Origin: Bacteroidales bacterium
Lineage (GTDB): Bacteria > Bacteroidota > Bacteroidia > Bacteroidales > Bacteroidaceae
NCBI GenBank assembly: GCA_012517855.1
Contig: JAAYUD010000006.1
Coordinates: forward strand, 1 to 36,372
Direction of reading: 5' to 3'
Length of the DNA stretch: 36,372 nt
Positions 17,590-27,400 of the stretch are shown one piece after another. The translations under genes were made by a program, and so were the position numbers. Positions within the stretch are counted from its first letter, which is position 1. Each line of letters begins with the position of its first letter. The notes beneath the pieces were generated by a model. The model made no database searches. It worked only from the letters and a program-made list of their open reading frames with translations, and was not told the DNA's origin.

Positions 17590-18609
17590 TTAATCTAATA
17601 CCGTAACCCATCCATAAGGATCCGATTCATCACCATACTGAATAGCACGAAGCTTATTATATAACTTTGTTGACCAAGGACCGGGTTTACCGTCTTTAGA
17701 AATAACATACGATTTTTTATTCTCCAAATCATCAATCTTACTAATCGGACTGATAACAGCTGCAGTACCGCAAGCGCCGGCTTCTTCGAAAGTAGCCAAT
17801 TCTTCCTCGCCTACCGGACGGCGTTCTACTTTCAGCCCCATATCTTGTGCCAACTGAATCAAGCTTTTATTTGTGATAGAGGGAAGAATAGAGGTAGACT
17901 TTGGGGTAACATATGTATTATCTTTGATACCGAAGAAATTGGCAGCACCACATTCATCAATATACTTTTTCTCTTTAGCGTCCAAATAAAACTCACAAGA
18001 ATAACCTAAATCATGAGCCATTTTGTTTGCACGCAGACTAGCAGCATAGTTACCACCTACTTTATATATACCGGTTCCAAGAGGAGCGGCACGGTCAAAT
18101 TCGCGAATGATAACATAAGGATTGGTACTAAAACCTCCTTTGAAATAGGGACCAACCGGAGTAACGAAAATGATAAACATATACTCAGTTGCAGGATGAA
18201 CTCCTACCTGAGCAGTCATTCCTATTAATAGAGGGCGAATATATAGTGTGGCGCCGGATTCATAAGGAGGAATAAAACGTTCGTTCAACTTCACAACTTT
18301 CAATACTGCTTCGCGAAATCTTTCAGTAGGCAGTTCGGGCATTAAGATTCCTTGGCACGTTGATTGCAAGCGTTCGGCATTGGCTTCTAAGCGAAACACA
18401 CGGATTTTGCCGTCTTTACCACGATAAGCCTTCAAACCTTCAAAAGCTTCCTGACCGTAGTGCAGACAAGTTGCAGCCATGTGCATATTAATTTCTTCGC
18501 TGCTACTTACTTCCAGCTCGCCCCACGCGCCGTTACGATAGTTAATTCTGACGTTATAATCGGTTTTCTGATAACCAAACGAAAGATTTTTCCAATCGAT
18601 CTCTTTCAT
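17590..18609 (-). CDS. ilvE: Branched-chain amino acid aminotransferase (class IV, type II BCAT)
   Basis: PLP enzyme of 339 residues that interconverts Val, Leu and Ile with their 2-oxo acids in the cytosol. The length and pattern are those of the type II BCAT group: NMHMAATCLHYGQEAFEGLKAYRGKDGKIRVFR, then YIRPLLIGM, VGPYFKGGF and the probable PLP lysine K183 in GTGIYKVGGNYAASL; ECGAANFFGI and EEAGACGTAAVISPI follow. A minus-strand TATTTTTG (18659-18652) gives a possible own -7 box. It may therefore be read both from its own promoter and from the upstream xse genes, whose end is 69 nt away. Confidence 0.93.
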   Translation of the reverse strand: MKEIDWKNLSFGYQKTDYNVRINYRNGAWGELEVSSSEEINMHMAATCLHYGQEAFEGLKAYRGKDGKIRVFRLEANAERLQSTCQGILMPELPTERFREAVLKVVKLNERFIPPYESGATLYIRPLLIGMTAQVGVHPATEYMFIIFVTPVGPYFKGGFSTNPYVIIREFDRAAPLGTGIYKVGGNYAASLRANKMAHDLGYSCEFYLDAKEKKYIDECGAANFFGIKDNTYVTPKSTSILPSITNKSLIQLAQDMGLKVERRPVGEEELATFEEAGACGTAAVISPISKIDDLENKKSYVISKDGKPGPWSTKLYNKLRAIQYGDESDPYGWVTVLD

Positions 18610-18678
18610 AATATTTACTTTTTGAATTAGTTATTTGATTTACTTGTTTTGCAAAAATAGCCTTTATTATTCAAATTT

Positions 18679-18867
18679 TCACTTATTCTGCAATATTTTT
18701 TTCACCTCATCCTCTGTCTGGGTTAATTTTTTCTGGCATTTTGCTATTATTTGATTGGCCTCTTTAAGCTTTCCACCCAATTGGTCAAGTTCCATATCCC
18801 CCGACTCTATTTCACGAATAATTTCCTCCAAACGCTTTATAGATTCCGAATAATTTAATTTCTCCAT
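18679..18867 (-). CDS. xseB: Exodeoxyribonuclease VII small subunit
   Basis: Protein of 62 residues, the normal size. The sequence LNYSESIKRLEEIIREIESGDMELDQLGGKLKEANQIIAKCQKKL is the helical hairpin of XseB, which binds XseA to form the single-strand exonuclease used in repair. It starts 12 nt after xseA, so the two subunits are in one transcript. Confidence 0.93.
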   Translation of the reverse strand: MEKLNYSESIKRLEEIIREIESGDMELDQLGGKLKEANQIIAKCQKKLTQTEDEVKKILQNK

Positions 18868-18879
18868 ATCTCAACACTT

Positions 18880-20121
18880 TTAGTTTTTATTTTTTACTAC
18901 ATTAGATACTATAGCACCACGATACAATTGAGTAACTATCTCATCTCCATCCATGCACTTCGATGCATCTTTCAATACTTTTCCTTCACTCGTAGTTATA
19001 CTATAACCTTTGGCTAATATTTTTTGAGGTGAAGCATCCGAGATTTTCGAAGCATAAAGTGCAAGCCTATGACGTTGAGACAACAAATACCTGTCGACTG
19101 CAGAATAAAGATCTTTCGACTCTGATATTAGACCCGAACGACTATCACCGAGCTGCCTGATTGCGACTGCCGGAATTCTGTTGCAAAACGCCAATAGTTT
19201 TTGCGACTCGCTATTAAGCCATTCCTGTACAAGGCGATGCAGGTTGTCTGCCAAATTCCACAAACGGTCTGCTGCCATTGTCATCCTATCAATAAGAAAT
19301 GCCGCCGCCGCTGTTGGAGTTTTAACTCGGGTATGAGCTACTTTATCGATGACGGTTTCGTCCCGCTCATGTCCTATACCCGTAATGACAGGTAGTCTGA
19401 ATTGGGCTACTGCCGCTGCCAACAAATAGCTATCGAAGCAAGCAAGATCTGAAGTTGCTCCCCCACCTCGAATAATTACCAACACATCAAAATCATCGAT
19501 ACGAGAGTCTATCTGCTGCATCGCATCAAGCACGGACTGTTCTGCCTGATTACCCTGCATTAAGGCCTGAAAAAGCTCTACGCGAAAAGCAAAGCCTTGC
19601 TCATTTTGTTTTAGTTGGTTTGCAAAATCACCATATCCGGCAGCCGTATTGGAAGAGATAACGGCTATACGCTGCGGCAATTCCGGCATATCGAGTTCTT
19701 TATTAAGGTTTATAATGCCTTCTTCTTCCAACTGCTTCAAGATCTGCTGCCGCCGCAATGCCATATCGCCCAATGTATAGGCGGGATCTATCTGGTGCAC
19801 TATCAGGCTATAGCCAAAAACCTCATGAAAACTAACACTAACCTGTACCCTCACCTTTATTCCTGCAGTAAAAATCTGTCCGGTAGTATCTTCAAAAAAA
19901 GACTTGAGCAAACCAAATGTTTGTTGCCAAATAATGCCACGCGCTTTAGCCACTTGCTTTCTCCGGCGTTCATCATTTTGAACAAATTCCACATAACAGT
20001 GCCCGCCGTTGATATGTACTTCACTCAATTCGGCTTCGATCCAATATTCATCGGGCATACACTGTTCCAAACTACGCCTCACCAACGAATTGAGCTCCAA
20101 AAGAGTTAACGATTGTTCCAT
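18880..20121 (-). CDS. xseA: Exodeoxyribonuclease VII large subunit
   Basis: Protein of 413 residues, slightly shorter than E. coli XseA (456) but usual for Bacteroidetes. An N-terminal OB-fold domain (WIEAELSEVHINGGHCYVEFVQ, residues 20-100) precedes the nuclease core with IAVISSNTAAGYGDF, VLVIIRGGGATSDLACFDSYLLAAAVAQF, PVITGIGHERDETVIDKVAHTRVKTPTAAA and the C-terminal LAKGYSITTSEGKVLKDAS. It begins 17 nt after the SUI1-like gene and precedes xseB. Confidence 0.94.
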   Translation of the reverse strand: MEQSLTLLELNSLVRRSLEQCMPDEYWIEAELSEVHINGGHCYVEFVQNDERRRKQVAKARGIIWQQTFGLLKSFFEDTTGQIFTAGIKVRVQVSVSFHEVFGYSLIVHQIDPAYTLGDMALRRQQILKQLEEEGIINLNKELDMPELPQRIAVISSNTAAGYGDFANQLKQNEQGFAFRVELFQALMQGNQAEQSVLDAMQQIDSRIDDFDVLVIIRGGGATSDLACFDSYLLAAAVAQFRLPVITGIGHERDETVIDKVAHTRVKTPTAAAAFLIDRMTMAADRLWNLADNLHRLVQEWLNSESQKLLAFCNRIPAVAIRQLGDSRSGLISESKDLYSAVDRYLLSQRHRLALYASKISDASPQKILAKGYSITTSEGKVLKDASKCMDGDEIVTQLYRGAIVSNVVKNKN

Positions 20122-20138
20122 TTCTATATGCGACCTTT

Positions 20139-20477
20139 CTATTTGGTATTGTTATATCCGGCAGCTTTAAGCAAAGTAATCACTTGCTCCCGACGATCAC
20201 CCTGAATAATTATTTGACCATCTTTTGCACTACCTCCCACACCACATTTCACTTTCAACATCTTTCCCAATGTAAGCAGATCGCTTTCGGTCCCAACAAA
20301 ACCCTCGACAAGTGTCACCACTTTCCCACCTCTATTTCGTTTATCAATCTTGACTCTCAACTTTTGTTGATTAACAGAGAGTGTACTTTGTTCCGTTCCT
20401 TGAGCATCATCGTACTTAAAATCGGGATTTGTAGAATACACTACATTAAGATGACTTTTCCAATCATTATCCTTCAT
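20139..20477 (-). CDS. SUI1/YciH family translation factor-like protein
   Basis: Protein of 112 residues. The C-terminal 75 form a SUI1/eIF1 domain: LRVKIDKRNRGGKVVTLVEGFVGTESDLLTLGKMLKVKCGVGGSAKDGQIIIQGDRREQVITLL, with the conserved KxRGGK, LK..CGxGGxxKDG and QGD. The N-terminal 35 residues are polar and less conserved. In bacteria YciH proteins are proposed to affect translation initiation fidelity; the role here is inferred. It is the first gene of the minus-strand housekeeping run and is divergent from the DUF5686 gene, with about 108 nt between starts that hold promoters in both directions (a minus-strand TATTTTTG at 20513-20506). Confidence 0.9.
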   Translation of the reverse strand: MKDNDWKSHLNVVYSTNPDFKYDDAQGTEQSTLSVNQQKLRVKIDKRNRGGKVVTLVEGFVGTESDLLTLGKMLKVKCGVGGSAKDGQIIIQGDRREQVITLLKAAGYNNTK

Positions 20478-20521
20478 TGCTTTCTTATTTTATCGTTTTA
20501 GGTTTCAAAAATACAAAATTG

Positions 20522-20553
20522 TTTGAAAGTAATTCGGTATTTTAGTACTTTTG
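20522..20553 (+). promoter_or_regulatory. Bacteroidetes-type promoter of the DUF5686 gene
   Basis: TTTG at 20522-20525, 20 nt, then TACTTTTG at 20546-20553. The start point near 20560 makes the in-frame ATG at 20523 impossible and supports ATG 20586. Confidence 0.75.
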
Positions 20554-20585
20554 TCGTTTATTACTATCATAATTTTATCCAAAAG

Positions 20586-23018
20586 ATGCGCATCAGACTA
20601 TTGTTGTTCTTTCTTTGCATACCTTTTATATCTACCGAAGCACAAAAGTTTCGAGGATTAGTAATAGACAACAATGGCAAGCCTATACCTTATGCATCGC
20701 TCTATATCAAGGAACTCAAATCGGGAGTTATGACAGATGCCTACGGCTCTTTTTTCATGTATCTTCCAGCAGGAGACTATTCATGCGAAACATCTTGCCC
20801 TGGCTATGATAGCACAGATTGGAAACTACACCAAACTAAAACGACAGTTATAAAAGACATTGTACTACAAAGACGTCACTATATACTGCCAAAAGAGGAC
20901 GATCAAAACGAAAATCCTGCTATCAGCATTATACAATCCGCTATCAAAGCTGCTCCTCAGTATCTCAATATAATATCGGGATACAAAGCAGATGTCTACA
21001 CTAAAAACCGTGAAAAATTGGTGAAAGTACCGGGCATCCAGAAGATGTCGAAAACGGTAAAATCTCTTGCCAAGAATTACCAAGGTAAGCTCGTTATAAG
21101 CGAAGAACACAAAAAGATAAGCTATCGTAGCCCCAACATATATCAGATACGAACGCTGAATAAGACAACAGTTCTTCCAAAAGAATTGGATATACCCATA
21201 GATATCAGCACAACCAATATTTACGAAAGGATGATACTAGACAAGTTATCGCCTATCGCTCCCGAAGCTATGCGCTACTATCGATACATCTTAATATGCA
21301 CAACAAAAGAATCAGGGCATATTATTTATAAAATCCAAGTAATACCAAAACATCTACAATCCGTATTGGTAAGCGGATATATTTACATTGTCGATAAGCT
21401 ATGGTGTGTCTCGGCATTCGACCTCTTGACGTACGACAGTCATATCATAGCCAATATAAAAGTAGCATACAAAGAGATCGTGCCCCGTGTTTTTCTACCC
21501 ATAACGATTCAAGCCGGTATCAATTATCACAATACAGGCTTCCAAGCTCTTTCGTACAACATTCATAGTATACGCTACGATAGCGTTACTGTCAATAGCA
21601 AAGCTCAACCTCTACAAAATCAGTATCGTGCAACAAAGGAACACCCATTTGAAAGGCTTTTGCCCAAAGATTTGATTTCTGTAAAAGAAGACACGATGGC
21701 ATTAAACCGAGATTCGGCAATGTGGGACTCCATTCGCTGCGTTCCGTTATTACCCGAAGAAGCCGAAAGCTATCAACTAATAAAGCCCGAACAAAAGAAA
21801 ACGACTTTTCACTTCAGTATGAAAGATTGGACAGATATGCGTACATGGTGGAACCTAATAATCAAGGGCGACCGTTTTATGACCCCAAACAAGAAACAAT
21901 GGATGGACTGCTACAATATACAATCGATAATTCCCGAATACAATTTCGTAGACGGCCTATGGATTGGTTACAAATTAGGACTTGGTTGGCGAATTTCTCA
22001 TGCCAACACTTTCGAGTTCAATCCGGCAGCCTATTATACTACGGCACGCCACAAATGGATTGCTTTTGGCGACTTTTCATTCACTTATGCCCCTAGAGCT
22101 AGAGGCCGAATATCACTTAAAGGAGGATCGCTTACTCAAGACTATAACGAAGAGAGCGGTGAATCGAGATTATTCAACTCCGTATCTGCACTCATTTATG
22201 CAGACAACTACGTGAAGTTGTTCAACAAGCAGTACATTGCAATAAGCAACCAAGTAGAGCCTTTCAATGGCATGTTGTTCTCCTCCTCGCTCAGTTGGGA
22301 ACGCCGTCGCAAAATAGACAATCATGTACATCATAGTTTGCTGGGACAAGATGCCGAATCAAATAACCCTTTCAAAGACAACTCATATACGATGCCCGCA
22401 AACCGATTACTCAAAATGTCACTGGCACTCGAATATACGCCGAACCATTATTATTGCATGAAGAATGATCGAAAGATCTATGAAGAGACAGAAAATCCGA
22501 CGTTCAATTTTTCCTACACGCAAGCCTTTAGTATCGGAAAGGTAGAATCATCACCGCATTATAGCAAGATGCAAGCAGGAATCAAGCAGACGATAAACGT
22601 CGGACTTTTCAACCACTTCATCTGGCTTGCCGATGCAGGATGTTTCTTCAATCGCAAGAGTATGGAATTTCCAGACTATCACCATTTCCCAACAGTAAAG
22701 AATACATCTACAACACGCTCTTTCAGCTACGGTTTCTTTCTACCCAATTGCTACACATTTAGTACGCCAGATCGTTGGGTGATGATCAATGCAACATGGA
22801 ATACGCCCTACTTATTAATAAAATACTTGCCCATATTCCAACACAAAAAGTTTGACGAAGCGATTCATTTCCGTTTGCTTGCCACTCCCGAGGAACATCC
22901 TTATATGGAATTATCCTATTCGACAGGTGTAGAAGACATATCACGAGTAGGATTCTGCATAGGCTTCGACCGCAGTGGATACCGTTCTGTAGGTATCTCT
23001 CTAAGCTTTGCGATGTAA
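20586..23018 (+). CDS. DUF5686 outer-membrane protein with carboxypeptidase-like regulatory domain
   Basis: Protein of 810 residues with signal peptide MRIRLLLFFLCIPFISTEAQ. Residues 20-110 are a CarboxypepD_reg-like beta-sandwich (KFRGLVIDNNGKPIPYASLYIKELKSGVMTDAYGSFFMYLPAGDY), the domain also found at the start of TonB-dependent receptors. The remainder matches DUF5686: a conserved middle (ISIIQSAIKAAPQYLNIISGYKADVYTKNREKL) and a C-terminal half rich in alternating aromatic and polar residues, ending VGISLSFAM as an outer-membrane barrel strand would. Length fits the family. Function of the family is unknown; an outer-membrane location is inferred. It is a single-gene transcript with a good promoter, convergent with exodeoxyribonuclease III at 18 nt. 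Confidence 0.88.
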   Translation: MRIRLLLFFLCIPFISTEAQKFRGLVIDNNGKPIPYASLYIKELKSGVMTDAYGSFFMYLPAGDYSCETSCPGYDSTDWKLHQTKTTVIKDIVLQRRHYILPKEDDQNENPAISIIQSAIKAAPQYLNIISGYKADVYTKNREKLVKVPGIQKMSKTVKSLAKNYQGKLVISEEHKKISYRSPNIYQIRTLNKTTVLPKELDIPIDISTTNIYERMILDKLSPIAPEAMRYYRYILICTTKESGHIIYKIQVIPKHLQSVLVSGYIYIVDKLWCVSAFDLLTYDSHIIANIKVAYKEIVPRVFLPITIQAGINYHNTGFQALSYNIHSIRYDSVTVNSKAQPLQNQYRATKEHPFERLLPKDLISVKEDTMALNRDSAMWDSIRCVPLLPEEAESYQLIKPEQKKTTFHFSMKDWTDMRTWWNLIIKGDRFMTPNKKQWMDCYNIQSIIPEYNFVDGLWIGYKLGLGWRISHANTFEFNPAAYYTTARHKWIAFGDFSFTYAPRARGRISLKGGSLTQDYNEESGESRLFNSVSALIYADNYVKLFNKQYIAISNQVEPFNGMLFSSSLSWERRRKIDNHVHHSLLGQDAESNNPFKDNSYTMPANRLLKMSLALEYTPNHYYCMKNDRKIYEETENPTFNFSYTQAFSIGKVESSPHYSKMQAGIKQTINVGLFNHFIWLADAGCFFNRKSMEFPDYHHFPTVKNTSTTRSFSYGFFLPNCYTFSTPDRWVMINATWNTPYLLIKYLPIFQHKKFDEAIHFRLLATPEEHPYMELSYSTGVEDISRVGFCIGFDRSGYRSVGISLSFAM

Positions 23019-23036
23019 CCTACCTAGCCTATTGTT

Positions 23037-23798
23037 TTAAAGAACAACGCCTACGGGACAATGATCTGCTCCGTCAACCTCATTCAGAATAAAGGCTTCT
23101 TTAAGAGAAGGCAACAGTGCCTGACTGATAAGAAAATAGTCTATACGCCAACCGATATTCTTTTCACGAGCGCCAAAGCGATAGCTCCACCACGAATATG
23201 AATCCTTTTTATCCGGATAGAAATGACGATAAGTATCGACAAAGCCATTCGCGATGAACCGATCCATCCCATCTATTTCTTTTTGTGTGTATCCGGCCGA
23301 CTTATTGTAGTTATCTTTGGGACGAGCAATATCTATAGGTTCATGAGCAACGTTAAAATCTCCGCATATCACTACAGGTTTCGTCTGCTCCAATCGCTTC
23401 ATATAGGCAAGCAAAGCCTTGTCCCACTCTGCACGATAATCAAGTCTTACCAGTTCGGCACCCGAATTGGGAACATAGACATTGATTAAATAGAAATGCT
23501 GAAATTCGACAGTAATGACACGTCCCTCTTGATCGTGTTCTTCTATCCCAATGCCATTAGTCACACAAATGGGTTCTACTTTACTCAGTACTGCTGTACC
23601 AGAATATCCTTTCCGAACAGCCGAATTAGAACAGACCCGATAACCCTGCAATTCGGCAAGTGCCTCTTTTACTTGATCATCTTGAGCCTTAGTCTCTTGG
23701 ATACAAAACACATCCGCATCCATTTTTTCTATTTTAGAAAGAAAGTCTTTCTTCACAACAGCCCTAAGGCCATTTACATTCCATGATATAAGTTTCAT
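23037..23798 (-). CDS. xth: Exodeoxyribonuclease III (AP endonuclease)
   Basis: Mg2+-dependent DNA-repair nuclease of 253 residues, usual length. Residues: N7 in ISWNVNGLRA, the metal-binding E35 in FCIQETKAQ, VYVPNSGAE, the catalytic ICGDFNVAHEPIDIARPK, and the terminal DHCPVGVVL with the Asp-His pair. All key residues of the exonuclease III fold are present. It ends tail to tail with the DUF5686 gene. A CATATTTG (23811-23804, minus) with an upstream TTTG about 21 nt away is a weak promoter candidate. Confidence 0.94.
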   Translation of the reverse strand: MKLISWNVNGLRAVVKKDFLSKIEKMDADVFCIQETKAQDDQVKEALAELQGYRVCSNSAVRKGYSGTAVLSKVEPICVTNGIGIEEHDQEGRVITVEFQHFYLINVYVPNSGAELVRLDYRAEWDKALLAYMKRLEQTKPVVICGDFNVAHEPIDIARPKDNYNKSAGYTQKEIDGMDRFIANGFVDTYRHFYPDKKDSYSWWSYRFGAREKNIGWRIDYFLISQALLPSLKEAFILNEVDGADHCPVGVVL

Positions 23799-23960
23799 AA
23801 CGACAAATATGGCAATTCTCTAATTATTCTGCAAATAATCGGTTAGATTTTTTCTGATTTCAAAACCATTAGCCCTTCGCGACCGGTATTTATTATTGTA
23901 AGCCCATATACAGTTCGAAAACAACATAAGCACTTAAATATATTCTTGTACTTACGTCCC

Positions 23961-24034
23961 TTGCGACTCACGCCCGTGAGTCGGAAAAAACATAAGGACG
24001 AAGTTTGCGACTCACGGGCGTGAGTCGCAAACTT
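23961..24034. repeat. Pair of GC-rich palindromes in inverted orientation
   Basis: Palindrome 1 is CGACTCACG-CC-CGTGAGTCG (23964-23983). Palindrome 2 is a perfect 16-bp stem, AAGTTTGCGACTCACG-GG-CGTGAGTCGCAAACTT (24001-24034). The 22-bp segments 23961-23982 and 24009-24030 are exact reverse complements of each other, so each half is itself palindromic and the two halves also form a larger inverted repeat. GC content is well above the flanks. This looks like a REP/BIME-type intergenic element; it does not sit at a gene end, which argues against a simple terminator. Confidence 0.9.
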
Positions 24035-24341
24035 TATAAGTATAAAACATTCTCAAGTCTTTGTCTCATCCCTAAAACTATAAAGGGCCAAAGATATTCA
24101 TTGCACAATAAAAGCTATAGTACTTATTAAGATCAAAATAAATGATAGGCATTACAGCGACTAACCATCTTTTCTTTTTCGCATTATCGCCTTATAAAAA
24201 CAAAGAAATCAGATAAAAGAACTCGTCAAAATACAAATCAACAGACTATTATGGTAATAAGCTTAGACAAAAACGGATTCTTTCAATGATAATTTTTGGT
24301 AATTTTTTGCAGCACACAAACTCTTGATACAATAAAATACT

Positions 24342-24349
24342 TATCTTTG
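24342..24349 (+). promoter_or_regulatory. Candidate -7 box for the Pls-like synthetase gene
   Basis: TATCTTTG fits TAnnTTTG and would start transcription near 24356, a 60-nt leader before ATG 24416. I see no TTTG at 19-20 nt upstream; a TTG at 24324 is too close. Confidence 0.45.
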
Positions 24350-24415
24350 GCAAACGATAAAAAGACTCAGTCACGAGAGTCTAGACAAGTACTAAAATTT
24401 TATAAGACAATTTGT

Positions 24416-27400
24416 ATGTTTTTAGAGAACTTCTTTGAAGATTCGGCACGCCAATATCCCAATAATATTGCCATTGAAGAAGGCGAAAAAAGATATTCGT
24501 ATGCTGAAACTGAACGTATAGCCAATAAGCTGGCAAACTATTTACAAAGATTACCTGTAGGGCCAGAAGATAAGGTTGTCATTCTATTACCGCGAAGAGC
24601 GGAAGTTACTATCGTAATGTTGGGTGTACTCAAAACAGGCGCTGCCTATATTCCTCTTGATCCCGAAATTCCCGCCGATCGAGTAAATTTTATCATGGAA
24701 GATGCGGGGGCAAAAATCTTGATTACTTCCGATGAAATAATGAAAAGCATAGGCTCCCAACTAAATTCTTTTCCCATATACAATATAGACAAGTCTTGGA
24801 AAGAGTTGGATTCTTATCCCGATACAAAACCGACAGTAGAAGGACGTAGCGAAGATAATCTATGCTACATGATTTACACATCCGGCACAACAGGCAAACC
24901 CAAAGGAGTTTTGTTGATGCACAAGAATGCCGCAACTTATATTCACGGAGCACAAAAGATCTATCCAATAGACCAAAGCGATAGAGCATTACAAGGTTTT
25001 TCGGTTTCGTTTGACGCCTCGGTAGAAGAAATCTGGGTACCGCTCTCGGTTGGAGCTACATTGGTGGTAGGGACTTTCGACATCATGCGCTCAGGAGATC
25101 AGTTTTCATCCAAACTAAAAAATCTAAATATAACTTTTCTATCGTGTGCACCCACTCTTCTCTCGATGGTGAAAGAAGATATTCCGTGTCTCAAAATATT
25201 GATCTTCGGCGGCGAAGTGTGCTCGAAAGATATAGCCAACCGATGGTGTAAAGCAGGAAGGACAGTTTATAACACTTATGGGCCCACCGAAGCTACCGTT
25301 ATTGCCACCTATTCGATTCTGAAACCGGGAGAAGAAGTGACGATAGGTAAAGCGCTCGACCAATACGAAGTGCTTCTCGTAGACGAACAGTTGAACCCCA
25401 TAACAGAAATAGATAAAGAAGGTGAAATACTTATTGGAGGTGAATGCATAGCTCGAGGATATTTAAACCGTGAAGATCTGACAGCCAAAAAATTTATCGA
25501 GACAGATCGCTACAGCGGAAAAATAAAACGCTATTACCGTACGGGCGATTTGGCAAAGTATAATGAAGAAAAAGAATTTGTGTTCATCGGCAGGGCCGAT
25601 GCGCAAGTTAAAGTACGCGGCTTTCGTGTAGAGCTAGCCGAAATAGAAGGTCTATTGATGCAAAACGAAGCCGTACAAGCAGCAGCAGTAACCCTCGATA
25701 AAAATACTCAGCAACTGGCAGCTTTCGTTGTGTTGGGCAAAGGGAAGACAATAGATCGCGAAGCAGTGGCCAAACAATTCCGTCAATTGTTGCCATATTA
25801 CATGATACCTTCGACACTCGACAAAATAGATAAACTGCCTATGACGACGAGTCAGAAAATAGATCGCAAACGCTTGCCAACACCCAAAACGCCATTAAGC
25901 TTCTCTACGAACAAACAGATTATCGCTCCTTCCACTCCGCTCGAAAAAGCAATGGTAAAGATAATCGCCCAAAATATAAACCGAGAAGACATCTCGATGG
26001 ACGATCATTTCTTCAATGATTTGGGAGGGCATTCATTGCTTGCCGCTATTGTCGTGTCGCAAATGAGAGAGCAGAAGATATTCGAGAACATGTCTGTAGC
26101 CGATGTCTACAAATATCCGATTCTGACAGATCTAGCTCGCGAATTAGAAAAGAAACGCCCGAAAGAAAATCAAAAAGAAGAAGTAAGGGATATTTATAAA
26201 GTTCCTACATGGAAATATTATTTATGCTCTTGCTGTCAAGGCATATCTCTTATTTTCCTCACCCTCCTCTTCGGCTTGGAATGGCTCGGTCCGTTTTTCG
26301 TTTATTCTTATTATTATGTAGCCGACTTTGGCGTCTGGAGTTCAATCGTATTAAGTCTTTTTGCTTACTTCTTAATATTACCTGTATTCACTATATTTTC
26401 GATAATTTTCAAATGGCTGGTAATAGGTCGCATCAAGCCGGGAAAATACAAATTATGGGGAAGCTACTACTTCCGTTTCTGGCTGGTAGGCAAAGTCACA
26501 GCCATTTGTCCGATTATTTATTTCAGCGGCACAGCAATCATGAATTGGTTTTTGCGATTGATGGGAGCCAAAATTGGCAAAAACTGCTATATCAATACTT
26601 CAGCAATCGATGTCTTCGACTTGGTAACAATGGGCGAAAATGTCAGTATCTGCACCGACACACATCTCAGAGGATACACTATTGAAGACGGTTGGCTAAA
26701 AATAGGTACTATAGACTTGGGCGAAAATGCCTTTGTGGGTACCCGATGCTGCCTGTCACAAAATTCGAAAATGGGGAAAAACAGTTCGATAGAAGACCTC
26801 ACCCTCATTCCCGACGGTGGAATCATTCCTGATAATGAAAATTGGGGCGGATCTCCAGCTCAACCAATAGGAAAGAACATACAAGAAAAAACCATTCCGC
26901 TATGGTCATTCAAGTTCATTCTATTATCATTGATTTGTGTTTTCATCATTCCATTAATAACGATGGTAGCTTTCTTCCCGGGCATGATATTAGTTGCACA
27001 TATCAATTACGTCTCCGACATTTGGAGTTTCTCATGGGTCACACTTTTTATAGGCGTCTCTTTTGTTTTACTACTTACATTTATCATAGCCCTCTTCAAA
27101 TGGTTATTACTGGGCAATATTAAAGAAGGCAAATACAAAGTAGACAGCCTGTTTTATTACAAAAAATGGTTCTTCGACCAACTAATGAAACTTAGCCTAC
27201 AAGTAATAGGTACTCTATATACCACGCTTTATCTACAAAAATGGTTCAAACTGCTGGGTGTAAAGATGGGTAAGCGTGTCGAAATATCAACCGTAGAGTT
27301 TATCTCACCAGACTTATTGGTTACCGGAGACGAGTGCTTCTTAGCAGACTCCGTCTCGGTAGGAGCCTCTTATGTCAGAGGCGGCTACATCGAGATAGCC

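Larger units (their letters stand above)
23799..24415. other. Long intergenic stretch between divergent xth and the Pls-like synthetase gene
   Basis: 617 bp without a convincing gene. It contains the palindrome pair at 23961-24034, a TATCTTTG -7-like box at 24342-24349, and otherwise AT-rich DNA. The in-frame ATG at 24296 gives codons with no family similarity and lies before that box, so I take this part as leader, not coding. Confidence 0.65.

Noticed and set aside
23961-24034. CRISPR-like repeat
   Set aside because: Only two copies in inverted orientation and no regular spacers.
24296-24415. 40 extra in-frame codons at the start of the synthetase gene
   Set aside because: The -7-like box at 24342 lies inside them and the family-like N-terminus begins at ATG 24416.
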